Shown in pieces: positions 21,760 through 28,414 of a stretch of DNA of 28,414 bases. The stretch covers positions 1 to 28,414 of the forward strand of contig CAYRPN010000071.1 of NCBI GenBank assembly GCA_964426135.1, in the 5' to 3' direction. The stretch comes from CAYRPN01 sp964426135. Its GTDB lineage: Bacteria; Planctomycetota; Phycisphaerae; Phycisphaerales; Phycisphaeraceae. Under the pieces are notes generated by a model, which did no database searches, had not been told where the DNA came from, and saw nothing but the letters and a program-made list of their open reading frames with translations. Made by a program: the position numbers and the translations under genes. How positions within the stretch are numbered: the first letter of the stretch is position 1; each line of letters begins with the position of its first letter.

Positions 21760-22488
21760 TCAGAAGGCGAAGAGACCTTCGAACACGTGGGTGAGAATGC
21801 CCTTCTTGGTGGAGTTGCGAATTTCGCCTTCGTGCTCCTTCACCAGACGAAGGTTGTGCATGTTGGTGGAGAGCACGGAGTTGTCGCCCGCGACGTCCTG
21901 GCTTCGGCAGGTGCCCGAGAGGACGATCGCGACTGTTTCCTTGTCCGTTCGCATGTGACGGCGGGCCTCGACGACGAGCAGGCCGTTGGGCTTGATGTCG
22001 ATGATTTCCGCGGTGATTCGCGTGGTGAAAGTGTCGCTGCGCTTGAAGTTGCCGTCGCCGCTGAAATCCTTCTTCATGTCGATGCCGACTTTGGGATTGC
22101 CTTTGCTCATGTCGCTGGCACCCAACTGAAGCTGCAGCAGTTTGTCCAGACGGAAGTCGGGAAACGCGGAGATTTCGCCGTCGATCTTGGCTTCCTTCTC
22201 AGTCTCCAGCGTGGCCTTGGTGTCGTTGCTGGTCTGCTCGCGGACGACGATGGTGATCAGGTCATGCACGCCGAAACGCCGGGGCTCCGGCAGCCGCGAC
22301 GCGACAAGACTGGTGCGGGCGATCGCCGGGGAAAGCCGGTCTTCCACGCTTCCGACCATCATCGGCTTGGCCGCCGGCGCGCTGTCGCTGGTCCGCGCCA
22401 CATACAGCGACGAACTCTGCGCGGATGTCGCCGCGGCCGCTGAAAGCACCGCCGACAGTCCGATCGCAATGGATAAGTCTTTCGTCAT
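21760..22488 (-). CDS. flgH: FlgH, flagellar L-ring protein
   Basis: The protein has 242 residues. The conserved core is clear: HDLITIVVREQTSNDTKATLETEKE, GDGNFKRSDTFTTRITAEIIDIKPNGLLVVEARRHM, and a C-terminal ILTHVFEGLFAF. FlgH forms the outer-membrane ring. The N-terminal signal peptide (about 1-23, ending ATSAQS) contains no cysteine, so the lipobox that normally makes FlgH a lipoprotein is missing; anchoring must differ, or a different start is used. The ATG at 22488 has an AGGGAG Shine-Dalgarno. It lies 39 nt after flgA. Confidence 0.93.
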   Translation of the reverse strand: MTKDLSIAIGLSAVLSAAAATSAQSSSLYVARTSDSAPAAKPMMVGSVEDRLSPAIARTSLVASRLPEPRRFGVHDLITIVVREQTSNDTKATLETEKEAKIDGEISAFPDFRLDKLLQLQLGASDMSKGNPKVGIDMKKDFSGDGNFKRSDTFTTRITAEIIDIKPNGLLVVEARRHMRTDKETVAIVLSGTCRSQDVAGDNSVLSTNMHNLRLVKEHEGEIRNSTKKGILTHVFEGLFAF

Positions 22489-22527
22489 GGCGATTCGCTC
22501 CCTGCTGTTTTTGCGCGGTGCGCCCGC

Positions 22528-23715
22528 TCAGCGTTGCGCTGCCGCTCGATCCGGCCTGGCGGGCGGCTTGTTCGAAGGGCCGCTCGCCGTCACCGGTGGT
22601 TCATCAGCAATCACCGTGCCGCTGCGAAGCCCGCTGACTTCCACCACAAATGTTTCATGGGAACGATCGTTGCGGACAGAAATGATTTGCCCCATTCCAC
22701 CGTCTTCCAAGGCACGCGCCACGGTCTGAACGACAAGCCCACCGGTGTGAACGCGCACGCGAATATTCTCGTTCTTCCGTACCAGCAATACAGGCGCGAT
22801 GTCGCTGGTTGCGATCACGCTGCCCTCGCGCAAGGCTGTCGTGGCAATAAGGCCGGTCACCTCATCAAGGCGATGCGCCAGTTCGCCGCGATCGCGATCC
22901 AGATGCACTTCGCGCACTTCGACATTGCCGGCGTCAAACGACTCTCCGCGGGCGATCGCCTTACGAGCGACGACGGCCAGTTGCCTGCGAGCCACGTCGA
23001 AGGTGATGCGCGTCGTTCCCGCCAGTTTCGGCCCGACGTATCGCTCGATGGTTACCGGCACCCGCCCCAGTTTGTTGCTGCCGCCAGGTACGATCGCGAT
23101 CCGCTCGCCGGTTGCCGCGCGATCCAGTTCCTTCGCATCGCGATCCGCAAACGTCACACGCATCTCCTCGCGCGTCGCGCCGGTCCACTTCTCCAGCCAG
23201 GCCAGCAAATGATCCCGCACCGTCAATTCACTGTCTCTGGCGATCTCTTCGGTGGGGTTGGCCAGCACCGGAGCGCCGGTCTCGGCCTTGGCATTCGGCT
23301 TGTCGGAGACAGTCCGAGGCGACTTCTCGACATTCTTCATCTCGCTTGCTTCGGACTTGGATCGCGTGACCAGACAGACTTCAAATCCCTTCAATTCAAG
23401 GCGCGCCTTGTTGGCACCCTGTCGAGCGAGAGCGGCTTGGATTTCCTTGATGGACAAACTGATCTGGCCATTCACTTCGACCTGCCCCACGAGCACCTGG
23501 GCGAGTTCCTCGGCTCCGTCGGAAAGAACAGCCACGTCGCCGAGGCGCACCTGCGCCGTGGCGACCGTGGCGGAACGGCGAAGCACGATGGTTTCCGCGC
23601 CGACCGGTGCCACGAAAAGCGCCAGGGCGATGGCGATGATCGGCAGAGTTCTTCCGCCGCCGCGGATCGGGGCGTCCTTGCCCGTGCCGCGCCTGCTGAT
23701 CATGCGTGCGTCCAT
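22528..23715 (-). CDS. flgA: FlgA, P-ring assembly chaperone (SAF domain)
   Basis: The protein has 395 residues, longer than enteric FlgA (~220). A signal peptide (about 20-40, cleaved after GAE or nearby) is followed by a VRLGDVAVLSDGAEELAQVLVG part (56-77), a charged linker (about 118-160), and a middle domain (165-235). The SAF domain (about 246-308) carries ARRQLAVVARKAIARGESFDAGNVEVREVHL and LREGSVIATSDIAPV, and a C-terminal part shows NIRVRVHTGGLVVQTVARALEDGGMGQIISVRN, typical of FlgA. FlgA is a periplasmic chaperone for FlgI. The ATG at 23715 has an AGGAG Shine-Dalgarno; the ATG four codons later is an alternative. The Ala/Pro/Arg tail is low complexity. Confidence 0.9.
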   Translation of the reverse strand: MDARMISRRGTGKDAPIRGGGRTLPIIAIALALFVAPVGAETIVLRRSATVATAQVRLGDVAVLSDGAEELAQVLVGQVEVNGQISLSIKEIQAALARQGANKARLELKGFEVCLVTRSKSEASEMKNVEKSPRTVSDKPNAKAETGAPVLANPTEEIARDSELTVRDHLLAWLEKWTGATREEMRVTFADRDAKELDRAATGERIAIVPGGSNKLGRVPVTIERYVGPKLAGTTRITFDVARRQLAVVARKAIARGESFDAGNVEVREVHLDRDRGELAHRLDEVTGLIATTALREGSVIATSDIAPVLLVRKNENIRVRVHTGGLVVQTVARALEDGGMGQIISVRNDRSHETFVVEVSGLRSGTVIADEPPVTASGPSNKPPARPDRAAAQR

Positions 23716-23750
23716 GCGTTTGTCTCCTAATCAGCGATCTGATCCTGAAC

Positions 23751-24560
23751 TTAGAACCGGCGAAGATTGCTGATGACCTGCAGCGCCTCGTCGGCAGTCT
23801 GAATGGTCTGGCTGTTCAGCTCGAAAGCGCGCTGCGTCTTGATGAGCGTGACCAGTTCGCGGACCGGGTCGACGTTGCTTGCTTCCAGGAATTTGTGAAG
23901 CACGCTGCCGAACCGGCCTTCGTTCGGATTGCCCGTGATCGGCGGGCCCGAGGCGGCGGTCTCGATCAGCAGGTTCCCACCGATATTGGCCAGGCCCGCG
24001 GGGTTCACGAACGCCGCCAGTTGCAGTTGGCCGAACTCCGTGCGATCCGTGTCGCCGGGGAGCAAGCCACTGATGCGGCCGTCGGAAGTGATGGCGATAT
24101 CCGTGGCTTCGGGGTCGATGGAGATCGCCGGCTCGATCAGTGGGCCTTCGGAGTTGCCCAGCACCAACTGGCCTTCGCGGTTCAGGAAGAAGTTGCCCGC
24201 GCGGGTGAATGCGATGCCGCCGCCCACTGCGTCGGCCACGGTCACCTGGAAGTAGCCGTTGCCGCTGATCATCACGTCGAAATCGCGCTCCGTGCGAATG
24301 GGATCGCCCTGCCCGGGATCGAACTGCGTGTTGCTGATGCGCGTTCCCAGACCGACGAACAAGCCCGCCGGCGTAATGTCGCCTGCTTCGTTCTCGACGC
24401 CTGGCTGCTCCTTCGCGTCGTAAAGCAAGTCCTCGAAGTTCGCGCGAAGCGACTTGAAGCCGGTGGTATTCACGTTCGCCAGGTTGTTCGCGATGATGTC
24501 GATCTCTCGCGACAGCGCGTTCAACCCGGTCGCGGCGGAGTGGAGTGCGGTGACAGCCAT
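23751..24560 (-). CDS. flgG: FlgG, distal rod protein
   Basis: The protein has 269 residues. N-terminal axial signature ALHSAATGLNALSREIDIIANNLANVNTTGFKSLRANFEDLLY, then FDVMISGNGYFQV, FTRAGNFFLNREGQLV, DIAITSDGRISG and a C-terminal KFLEASNVDPVRELVTLIKTQRAFELNSQTIQTADEALQVI. These are diagnostic for FlgG over FlgF or FlgE. It forms the distal rod through the P- and L-rings. It follows flgF after 182 nt that hold a long perfect inverted repeat, and precedes flgA by 35 nt. Confidence 0.95.
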   Translation of the reverse strand: MAVTALHSAATGLNALSREIDIIANNLANVNTTGFKSLRANFEDLLYDAKEQPGVENEAGDITPAGLFVGLGTRISNTQFDPGQGDPIRTERDFDVMISGNGYFQVTVADAVGGGIAFTRAGNFFLNREGQLVLGNSEGPLIEPAISIDPEATDIAITSDGRISGLLPGDTDRTEFGQLQLAAFVNPAGLANIGGNLLIETAASGPPITGNPNEGRFGSVLHKFLEASNVDPVRELVTLIKTQRAFELNSQTIQTADEALQVISNLRRF

Positions 24561-24640
24561 GTCTGATGATTCCCTTCAGTCGACAGTCGGAAGAACAATT
24601 CGAATGCCAGAGAGACGAGGTGTAAGGAAAAGTCTCCGTT

Positions 24641-24727
24641 GGTTAGCGGTCGGGCCGAGTCCGCGAGGCCTACCCGTCTGCGATCAAGACACAGGTGGGC
24701 CTCGCGGACTCGGCCCGACCGCTAACC
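24641..24727. repeat. Perfect 30-bp inverted repeat between flgF and flgG
   Basis: Arms 24641-24670 and 24698-24727 are exact reverse complements (GGTTAGCGGTCGG ... CCGACCGCTAACC at the ends), with a 27-nt loop whose edges pair further after one mismatch. There is no T tract. It resembles a REP/REPIN-type or MITE-derived palindrome and would interrupt or process the flgF-flgG message. Confidence 0.9.
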
Positions 24728-24742
24728 GCAGTCAAGTCGGAT

Positions 24743-25528
24743 TTACGCCGTGACGCGGCCGAGGCTGTTGACGGCCCGGTCCATCATCAGGTCGTGGTAC
24801 TTGATCATGTTCGTGTTGTTCTGAATCGCCCCGGACGTCTCGATCAGGCCGAGCAGTTCGCGAATCGGATCCACCGCGCTGGCCTCGACAAAACCGGAAC
24901 GAACACGGGGCCGATCGGCCGGTATGCGATCTTCCGCACGCCCCAGATAACGCAGCAGATTCTGGCCATCTTTCGCCAGTTGCTCGCGGTTCCTGACCGT
25001 GGCGACCTGGATCTGCGCGACCTCCACTCCCCCCTGCTGCACCCGCCCGTCATTGCTGACGAACACGCTCTGGTCGTCGCTGATTCGAATGGGCGAATTG
25101 TCCGCATCCATCACCTTGAACCCGCCCACGCTGGTCACGAGCATTCCCTCGGCGTTCCGAGTGAACCGCCCGTCCCGGCTGAAACGCAGTTCCTCCTTGC
25201 CGTTCTCGCCCGGTTTGGCGATGACGAAGAACGCGTCCGAGTTCTCCAGCGCCAGATCGAGCGCATTGCCCGTCTGCTGCAACGGACCGACGTCGAAGCT
25301 GATGCGTTGCGGACCGGCAAGCACCCCGCCGCCGATCTTGTCGAGGATGTCGTGCTGGTAAGGATGCGTCTCGTGATCCTCGGAAGTCTCCGCGGCACGT
25401 TGGCTGATGGATGCCAGATCGCGTTTGAATCCGACGGTCGACACATTGGCCAGGTTGTTGGCCAGCACGTCCTGGCGATACATGTTCGTCAGGACGCCGG
25501 ACGCGGAAAGGTGCAAGCCATAATTCAT
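24743..25528 (-). CDS. flgF: FlgF-type proximal rod protein
   Basis: The protein has 261 residues. N-terminal MNYGLHLSASGVLTNMYRQDVLANNLANVSTVGFKRD, then ALDLALENSDAFFVIAKPG, RFSRDGRFTRNAEGMLVT and a C-terminal VEASAVDPIRELLGLIETSGAIQNNTNMIKYHDLMMDRAVNSLGRV. It belongs to the FlgF/FlgG family; the shorter central part and the position before flgG favour FlgF. The ATG at 25528 has a strong AAAAGGAGG Shine-Dalgarno and overlaps the stop of an upstream small ORF as ATGA. It forms part of the proximal rod. Confidence 0.9.
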   Translation of the reverse strand: MNYGLHLSASGVLTNMYRQDVLANNLANVSTVGFKRDLASISQRAAETSEDHETHPYQHDILDKIGGGVLAGPQRISFDVGPLQQTGNALDLALENSDAFFVIAKPGENGKEELRFSRDGRFTRNAEGMLVTSVGGFKVMDADNSPIRISDDQSVFVSNDGRVQQGGVEVAQIQVATVRNREQLAKDGQNLLRYLGRAEDRIPADRPRVRSGFVEASAVDPIRELLGLIETSGAIQNNTNMIKYHDLMMDRAVNSLGRVTA

Positions 25529-25812
25529 CGCGTCGCCTCCTTTTCATCGTCAGGCGAAAGGCCGACAAGCCGCAGTCGAGCCCCAGCGTCCCTGCCGGAA
25601 CTTGTCGCGGTGGCTTGTGGAACGGAGGCGTCGACCGGAGAAGACAGGTTGTGACTAAGCGAAAGACTCGAAATGATCTCGCCTTGCGTCTGGCAACCGG
25701 CCCGGTCAAACCGATGGGCCGACGCCGCAAGCCGAGCCAGCCTCGCCAGCGTCTGGCCGAGGCTGGCATCGCCGGATTCGCGGAAAAGATCAATGATGCG
25801 TTTGGATTTCAC
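25525..25812 (-). CDS. Small protein of unknown function at the head of the flagellar cluster
   Basis: The ORF starts with GTG at 25812, preceded by AAGGAG 10 nt upstream, and its TGA overlaps the flgF ATG as ATGA, the strongest sign that it is translated. It encodes 95 residues: a basic N-terminal helical part (KSKRIIDLFRESGDASLGQ, then LARLARLAASAHRF), a Ser-rich middle and a hydrophilic tail. There is no signal peptide or membrane helix. I do not recognise it. The frame is open 50 codons further upstream, but without a Shine-Dalgarno. As first gene before flgF it may be an assembly or regulatory factor; alternatively it is a leader peptide that couples translation into flgF. Confidence 0.5.
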   Translation of the reverse strand: MKSKRIIDLFRESGDASLGQTLARLARLAASAHRFDRAGCQTQGEIISSLSLSHNLSSPVDASVPQATATSSGRDAGARLRLVGLSPDDEKEATR

Positions 25813-25867
25813 AGGACGGGCACTCCTTGCCGACTGCCGAGCGCTCCACGCGCGGCCAACCATGCCG

Positions 25868-25885
25868 AAACAACGGCGATGCCAG
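25868..25885 (-). promoter_or_regulatory. Candidate sigma-54-type promoter for the flagellar cluster
   Basis: On the minus strand CTGGCATCGCCGTTGTTT matches the -24/-12 pattern with GG and a 10-nt distance, but has GT in place of GC at -12. It lies about 55 nt upstream of the first ORF. Sigma-54 promoters often drive rod/hook genes. Weak on sequence alone. Confidence 0.3.
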
Positions 25886-26059
25886 AGCGGGCCGTGCGCC
25901 CTTGCCGCGAAATTCACCGCAAAAGCATCAGGTGACGTTCGCTTCGCGAAGCGCAACCGCACTTTTCATGACGCCGGCCGCGCAGAATCGGCGCGTGCCT
26001 GCCCTTGGCCCGGGAAGCACGGACAGCGCAGTTCTTGCGCCGGGGACTGAGCACGCTGA

Positions 26060-26247
26060 GTGTGTGACACCTTATGCGGGTCGAATTCCCCTCCCTCTTA
26101 GGGAGGGGTTAGGGGAGGGTCGGGCGAACTGCTTCCTTGTGTCTGTATTTGAACTGGAGCCCCAAGGAGTCCGTCGGCCCGACCCTCCCCCTGCCCCTCC
26201 CTAAAAGGGAGGGGAGTTCGATTCGGCCCGCATTAAATGTCACACAC
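26060..26247. mobile_element. MITE-like fold-back element flanked by 11-bp direct repeats
   Basis: The element of about 188 bp has terminal inverted repeats GTGTGTGACA/TGTCACACAC. Arms of roughly 60-65 bp are near reverse complements (about 26060-26125 and 26180-26247), each with its own CCCTCCC/GGGAGGG hairpin, around a unique centre of about 50 bp. The word GAGCACGCTGA occurs on both sides (26049-26059 and 26250-26260), as a target-site duplication would. It encodes no protein and would need a transposase in trans. Confidence 0.7.
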
Positions 26248-26347
26248 CCGAGCACGCTGATGGCGCAAGGGCGCACATGTCGCCGCACGCCGCGTCATTC
26301 GCTATCGTGCTGAACGACAGGCAGCCGCCTGTCTCTGGAGTTGTCCC

Positions 26348-27154
26348 GTGTCCACATTCGCCCACGATCACAACCGCCGCGCCTGGGACGACCGCGCCCG
26401 CAAAGGTGATGTTTTCGCCCGGCCCGCCAACGAAGAAGACATCGAAGCGTGGGCCAGGAAATTGATGACCAGCAAATGGCTCGACGGCGGCGTGAAGCAC
26501 AAGCGCGTGCTCTGTCTCGCGGCCGGCGGTGGAAGGCAGGCGATTCAATATGCCGAGGCAGGCGCGATCGTCACCGTCGTGGACATCAGCGCCGCCCAGC
26601 TCGCGCTGGACAAGCAGGTCGCCGCGGATCGCAGGCTCGATCTCACGGTGCTGCAGGCGTCGATGGATGACCTGACCGGCCTTGGCGATGGCAGCTTTGA
26701 AATCGTGGTGCAGCCGGTGAGCACGTGTTATGTGCCGGACATTTCCAAGGTCTACGCCGAGGTCGCCCGCGTGCTGATGCCCGGCGGCATCTATTCGAGC
26801 CAGCACAAGCAGCCGACGAGTCTGCAGGCGGATGTGGCGTTGTCACCGGGCGGACGCGGCTACGAGGTGCAGGAGATGTACTACCGCCAGACGCCGTTGC
26901 CGGAGGTTCATGGCAGCATTCACCGCGAGTCGGGCACGATTGAATACCTGCATCGGTGGGAGCAACTGATCGGCGGCCTTTGCCGGGCCGGATTCGTGAT
27001 CGAGGACATGATCGAGCCGAATCACGCGGATGACAAAGCCGATCCGGGAACCTTCGGCCACCGTTCGCGCTACATTCCGCCGTATGTGTTGATCAAGGCG
27101 CGGCGATTGAAGGAGGAAAAGAAGCGAGGGATATCGAGGCTGTGGACGCCGTGA
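26348..27154 (+). CDS. SAM-dependent class I methyltransferase
   Basis: The protein has 268 residues. The start is GTG at 26348, with CTGGAG as Shine-Dalgarno. The Rossmann motif I is RVLCLAAGGGRQAIQYAEAG (about 53-72), with the acidic residue D79 at the end of strand 2 (VTVVDIS). Motif II-like QASMDDLTGLGDGSFEIVVQP (103-123) and motif III RVLMPGGIY (141-149) follow, as in UbiE/SmtA-type enzymes. CLAAGGGRQ, with Ala-Gly-Gly-Gly, is typical of a methyltransferase group of unknown substrate. The C-terminal third (about 165-250, YEVQEMYYRQTPLP, HRWEQLIGGLCRAGFVIEDMIEP) closes the active site. The substrate is unknown. It stands alone between repeats. Confidence 0.85.
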   Translation: MSTFAHDHNRRAWDDRARKGDVFARPANEEDIEAWARKLMTSKWLDGGVKHKRVLCLAAGGGRQAIQYAEAGAIVTVVDISAAQLALDKQVAADRRLDLTVLQASMDDLTGLGDGSFEIVVQPVSTCYVPDISKVYAEVARVLMPGGIYSSQHKQPTSLQADVALSPGGRGYEVQEMYYRQTPLPEVHGSIHRESGTIEYLHRWEQLIGGLCRAGFVIEDMIEPNHADDKADPGTFGHRSRYIPPYVLIKARRLKEEKKRGISRLWTP

Positions 27155-27185
27155 GAAAAATCTCAAATCTGAAATTCTCGATTAC

Positions 27186-27359
27186 CCAAACTGAGCGGAT
27201 TTTGACCACCGAGACACCGAGAGCACCGAGATCGAGGCAGAAATGCAGAGAATGCGAACTGATCCCTGGACAAGGTGCTTGCTGTCCGGCTCTGCCTTGT
27301 TTTTCCTCGGTGTTCTCGGTGTCTCGGTGGTCAATCTGGTTTGGAAACGCTCAGTTTGA
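27186..27359. repeat. Fold-back element of the 'accgagacaccgag' type
   Basis: Arms 27202-27230 and 27306-27334 are reverse complements with one mismatch, built from 8-9 nt words (ccgagaca, ccgagagca). An outer pair CCAAACTGAGC/GCTCAGTTTG-type (27186-27196, 27349-27359) closes the element. The centre of about 75 bp is unique. It lies between convergent genes (methyltransferase and pdxJ) and may serve as a bidirectional transcription barrier. Confidence 0.75.
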
Positions 27360-27374
27360 GTAGATTTAAGATTC

Positions 27375-28112
27375 CTACCCGCCCATTGCCGTCTTCATCT
27401 CTTTCACGGCCTCGCGCAATCCGATGAACACCGCCCGGCTGATGATCGCGTGGCCGATGTGCAGTTCGCCCATGTCAGGGAGCGAGGCGATCGGCCGGAC
27501 GTTGAGATAGTTCAGCGCGTGCCCCGCATTGAAGCACATGCCCGCCGCGACGATGCGCCGGCCGGCGTCCGCGATGCGTTCCAGTTGCGCCGCCAGTTGC
27601 GCCGCGCCGAAGTCGCCGCCGGCGTCATGGAAGGCGTGCGCGTACGGCCCCGTGTGAATCTCGCACAGCCCGAAGCCCGCCTCCGCCGCGGCTTCGATCT
27701 GCTTCGCATCCGCTTCGATGAACGCGCTGACCTTGATGCCCGCGTCGTTCAGCCGCCTCACCACGGACTTCATCCGCTTGAGCTGCCCGGCGACCTCGAG
27801 CCCGCCCTCGGTGGTGACTTCCCGCCGGCCCTCGGGCACCAGCGTCGCCAGGTGCGGTTTGATCTTTCGGGCGATTGTCACCATCTCATCCGTCGCCGCC
27901 ATTTCCAGGTTCAAGTTGCAGTGACACATCAGCTTGATGCGTTCGACATCGTGATCCTGAATATGCCGGCGATCCTCGCGCAGGTGCACGGTGATCAATT
28001 CCGCCCCGCCCAACTGCGCCTCCACGGCGGCCCACACCGGGTCAGGCTCGTAGGTGCGCCTGGCCTGGCGAATGGTCGCCACGTGGTCGATGTTGACGCC
28101 GAGTTGTGCCAT
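27375..28112 (-). CDS. pdxJ: PdxJ, pyridoxine 5'-phosphate synthase
   Basis: The protein has 245 residues. It condenses 1-deoxyxylulose 5-phosphate with 3-amino-2-oxopropyl phosphate to pyridoxine 5'-phosphate, the last ring-forming step of DXP-dependent vitamin B6 synthesis. Signatures: LGVNIDHVATIRQARRT (4-20), H43 in VHLREDRRHI, E70 in NLNLEMA, H198 in FNAGHALNYLN, and GELHIGHAIISRAVFIGL near the C-terminus; H43, E70 and H198 are the expected catalytic residues. The ATG at 28112 fits the family start; an ATG six codons upstream (28130) is possible. It is a single gene here. PLP is also the cofactor of SufS in this window, but no link is implied. Confidence 0.96.
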   Translation of the reverse strand: MAQLGVNIDHVATIRQARRTYEPDPVWAAVEAQLGGAELITVHLREDRRHIQDHDVERIKLMCHCNLNLEMAATDEMVTIARKIKPHLATLVPEGRREVTTEGGLEVAGQLKRMKSVVRRLNDAGIKVSAFIEADAKQIEAAAEAGFGLCEIHTGPYAHAFHDAGGDFGAAQLAAQLERIADAGRRIVAAGMCFNAGHALNYLNVRPIASLPDMGELHIGHAIISRAVFIGLREAVKEMKTAMGG

Positions 28113-28197
28113 GAAAAGCAAAGTAGCCAAGGCAGGCGGTCAAGTCCACAGGGCTTTTCAATTCTCCAATCCTGGAGAGGTTGCGGATCACCGGGTT

Positions 28198-28301
28198 CAG
28201 CACAAAGGACACGAAGTCACGAAGGACACGAAGAATGACTTGGAGAATCAAGCGCATTCAAGTTCCTTTTCGTGTCCTTCGTGTCTTCGTGTCCTTTGTG
28301 G
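28198..28301. repeat. Fold-back element of the 'cacgaaggacac' type, copy 2
   Basis: The left arm (about 28201-28233, acaaaggacacgaag words) and right arm (about 28268-28300, cttcgtgtcctttgt words) are near-perfect reverse complements around about 35 nt. The wording is the same as in the element at 1136-1263, so it is a dispersed family. Confidence 0.8.
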
Positions 28302-28375
28302 TTTCTGGAGTCGCACCCAGTTTCGCGAGAACTGAAAAGCGCTGGGGGTGTGCCCAATATTCCGGGGGCTTGGTC

Positions 28376-28405
28376 CCCTCTCCCCCAGTCTGCTGGGGGA
28401 GAGGG
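28376..28405. repeat. 13-bp perfect hairpin with TCTG loop
   Basis: CCCTCTCCCCCAG and CTGGGGGAGAGGG pair fully around TCTG, followed by ttagggtga. A related ccctcaccccagccctctccc word lies at about 13146, after flagellin. This is a dispersed repeat type, cut here by the window end. Confidence 0.75.
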
Positions 28406-28414
28406 TTAGGGTGA

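Larger units (their letters stand above)
25813..26347. other. Intergenic region between the flagellar cluster and the methyltransferase gene
   Basis: These 535 bases hold the upstream region of the flagellar cluster (minus), with a sigma-54-like motif at 25868-25885, then a MITE-like fold-back at 26060-26247, and the start region of the plus-strand methyltransferase. No further gene is seen. Confidence 0.6.
28113..28414. other. Gene-free right end of the window with repeats
   Basis: These 302 bases hold the upstream region of pdxJ, a fold-back of the 'cacgaaggacac' type (28198-28301) and a 13-bp perfect hairpin (28376-28405). No gene is seen. Confidence 0.7.

Overview
The window looks like chromosome of a GC-rich Gram-negative bacterium, most likely a planctomycete (Phycisphaerae-like). 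That is an inference from the P- and L-ring flagellar genes, the CsrA/FliW/flagellin module, a SufS-SufU pair, GYF_2-type membrane proteins and many short tandem or fold-back repeats. No rRNA, transposase, integrase, phage gene or CRISPR array was seen.

Layout. 93-2879 (minus): three membrane-protein genes (unknown single-pass protein, GYF_2 protein, CPBP protease with zinc ribbon). 3203-6340 (plus): a thiamine-diphosphate 2-keto acid decarboxylase, an exported protein of unknown function and a Nudix hydrolase. 6388-8078 (minus): sufS-sufU, overlapping by ATGA. 8265-8561 (minus): a minimal MerR-type DNA-binding protein. 8754-12485 (minus): 27 tRNA genes for 19 amino acids (all but Tyr), none with an encoded CCA end, separated in places by heptanucleotide repeat tracts. 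12486-13197: a gene-free gap with nested inverted repeats and the flagellin terminator. 13198-25812 (minus): a flagellar cluster, in transcription order small ORF-flgF-flgG-flgA-flgH-flgI-flgJ-flgN-flgK-flgL-fliW-csrA-flagellin. 26060-26247: a MITE-like fold-back element. 26348-27154 (plus): a methyltransferase. 27375-28112 (minus): pdxJ. Fold-back repeats fill the remaining gaps.

How the genes work together. The flagellar cluster runs from rod (FlgF, FlgG) through P- and L-rings (FlgA, FlgI, FlgH) and the rod-binding protein (FlgJ) to the hook-filament junction (FlgN, FlgK, FlgL) and the filament. FliW and CsrA lie between flgL and flagellin. The flagellin Shine-Dalgarno sits in the loop of a perfect 7-bp hairpin directly before the start codon, which is the form of a CsrA site, so the FliW-CsrA-flagellin switch can be read from the DNA.

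The least ordinary part is the tRNA array. Three tRNA-Leu genes have a leucine-type D arm but only a 5-nt variable region, beside a fourth with the normal long variable arm. A tRNA-Trp has about 10 extra bases and no T-loop consensus, and a tRNA-Val has C at position 33. This suggests a partly relaxed or secondary set of tRNA genes. The repeats in the gaps mostly share a 7-nt period whatever their sequence.
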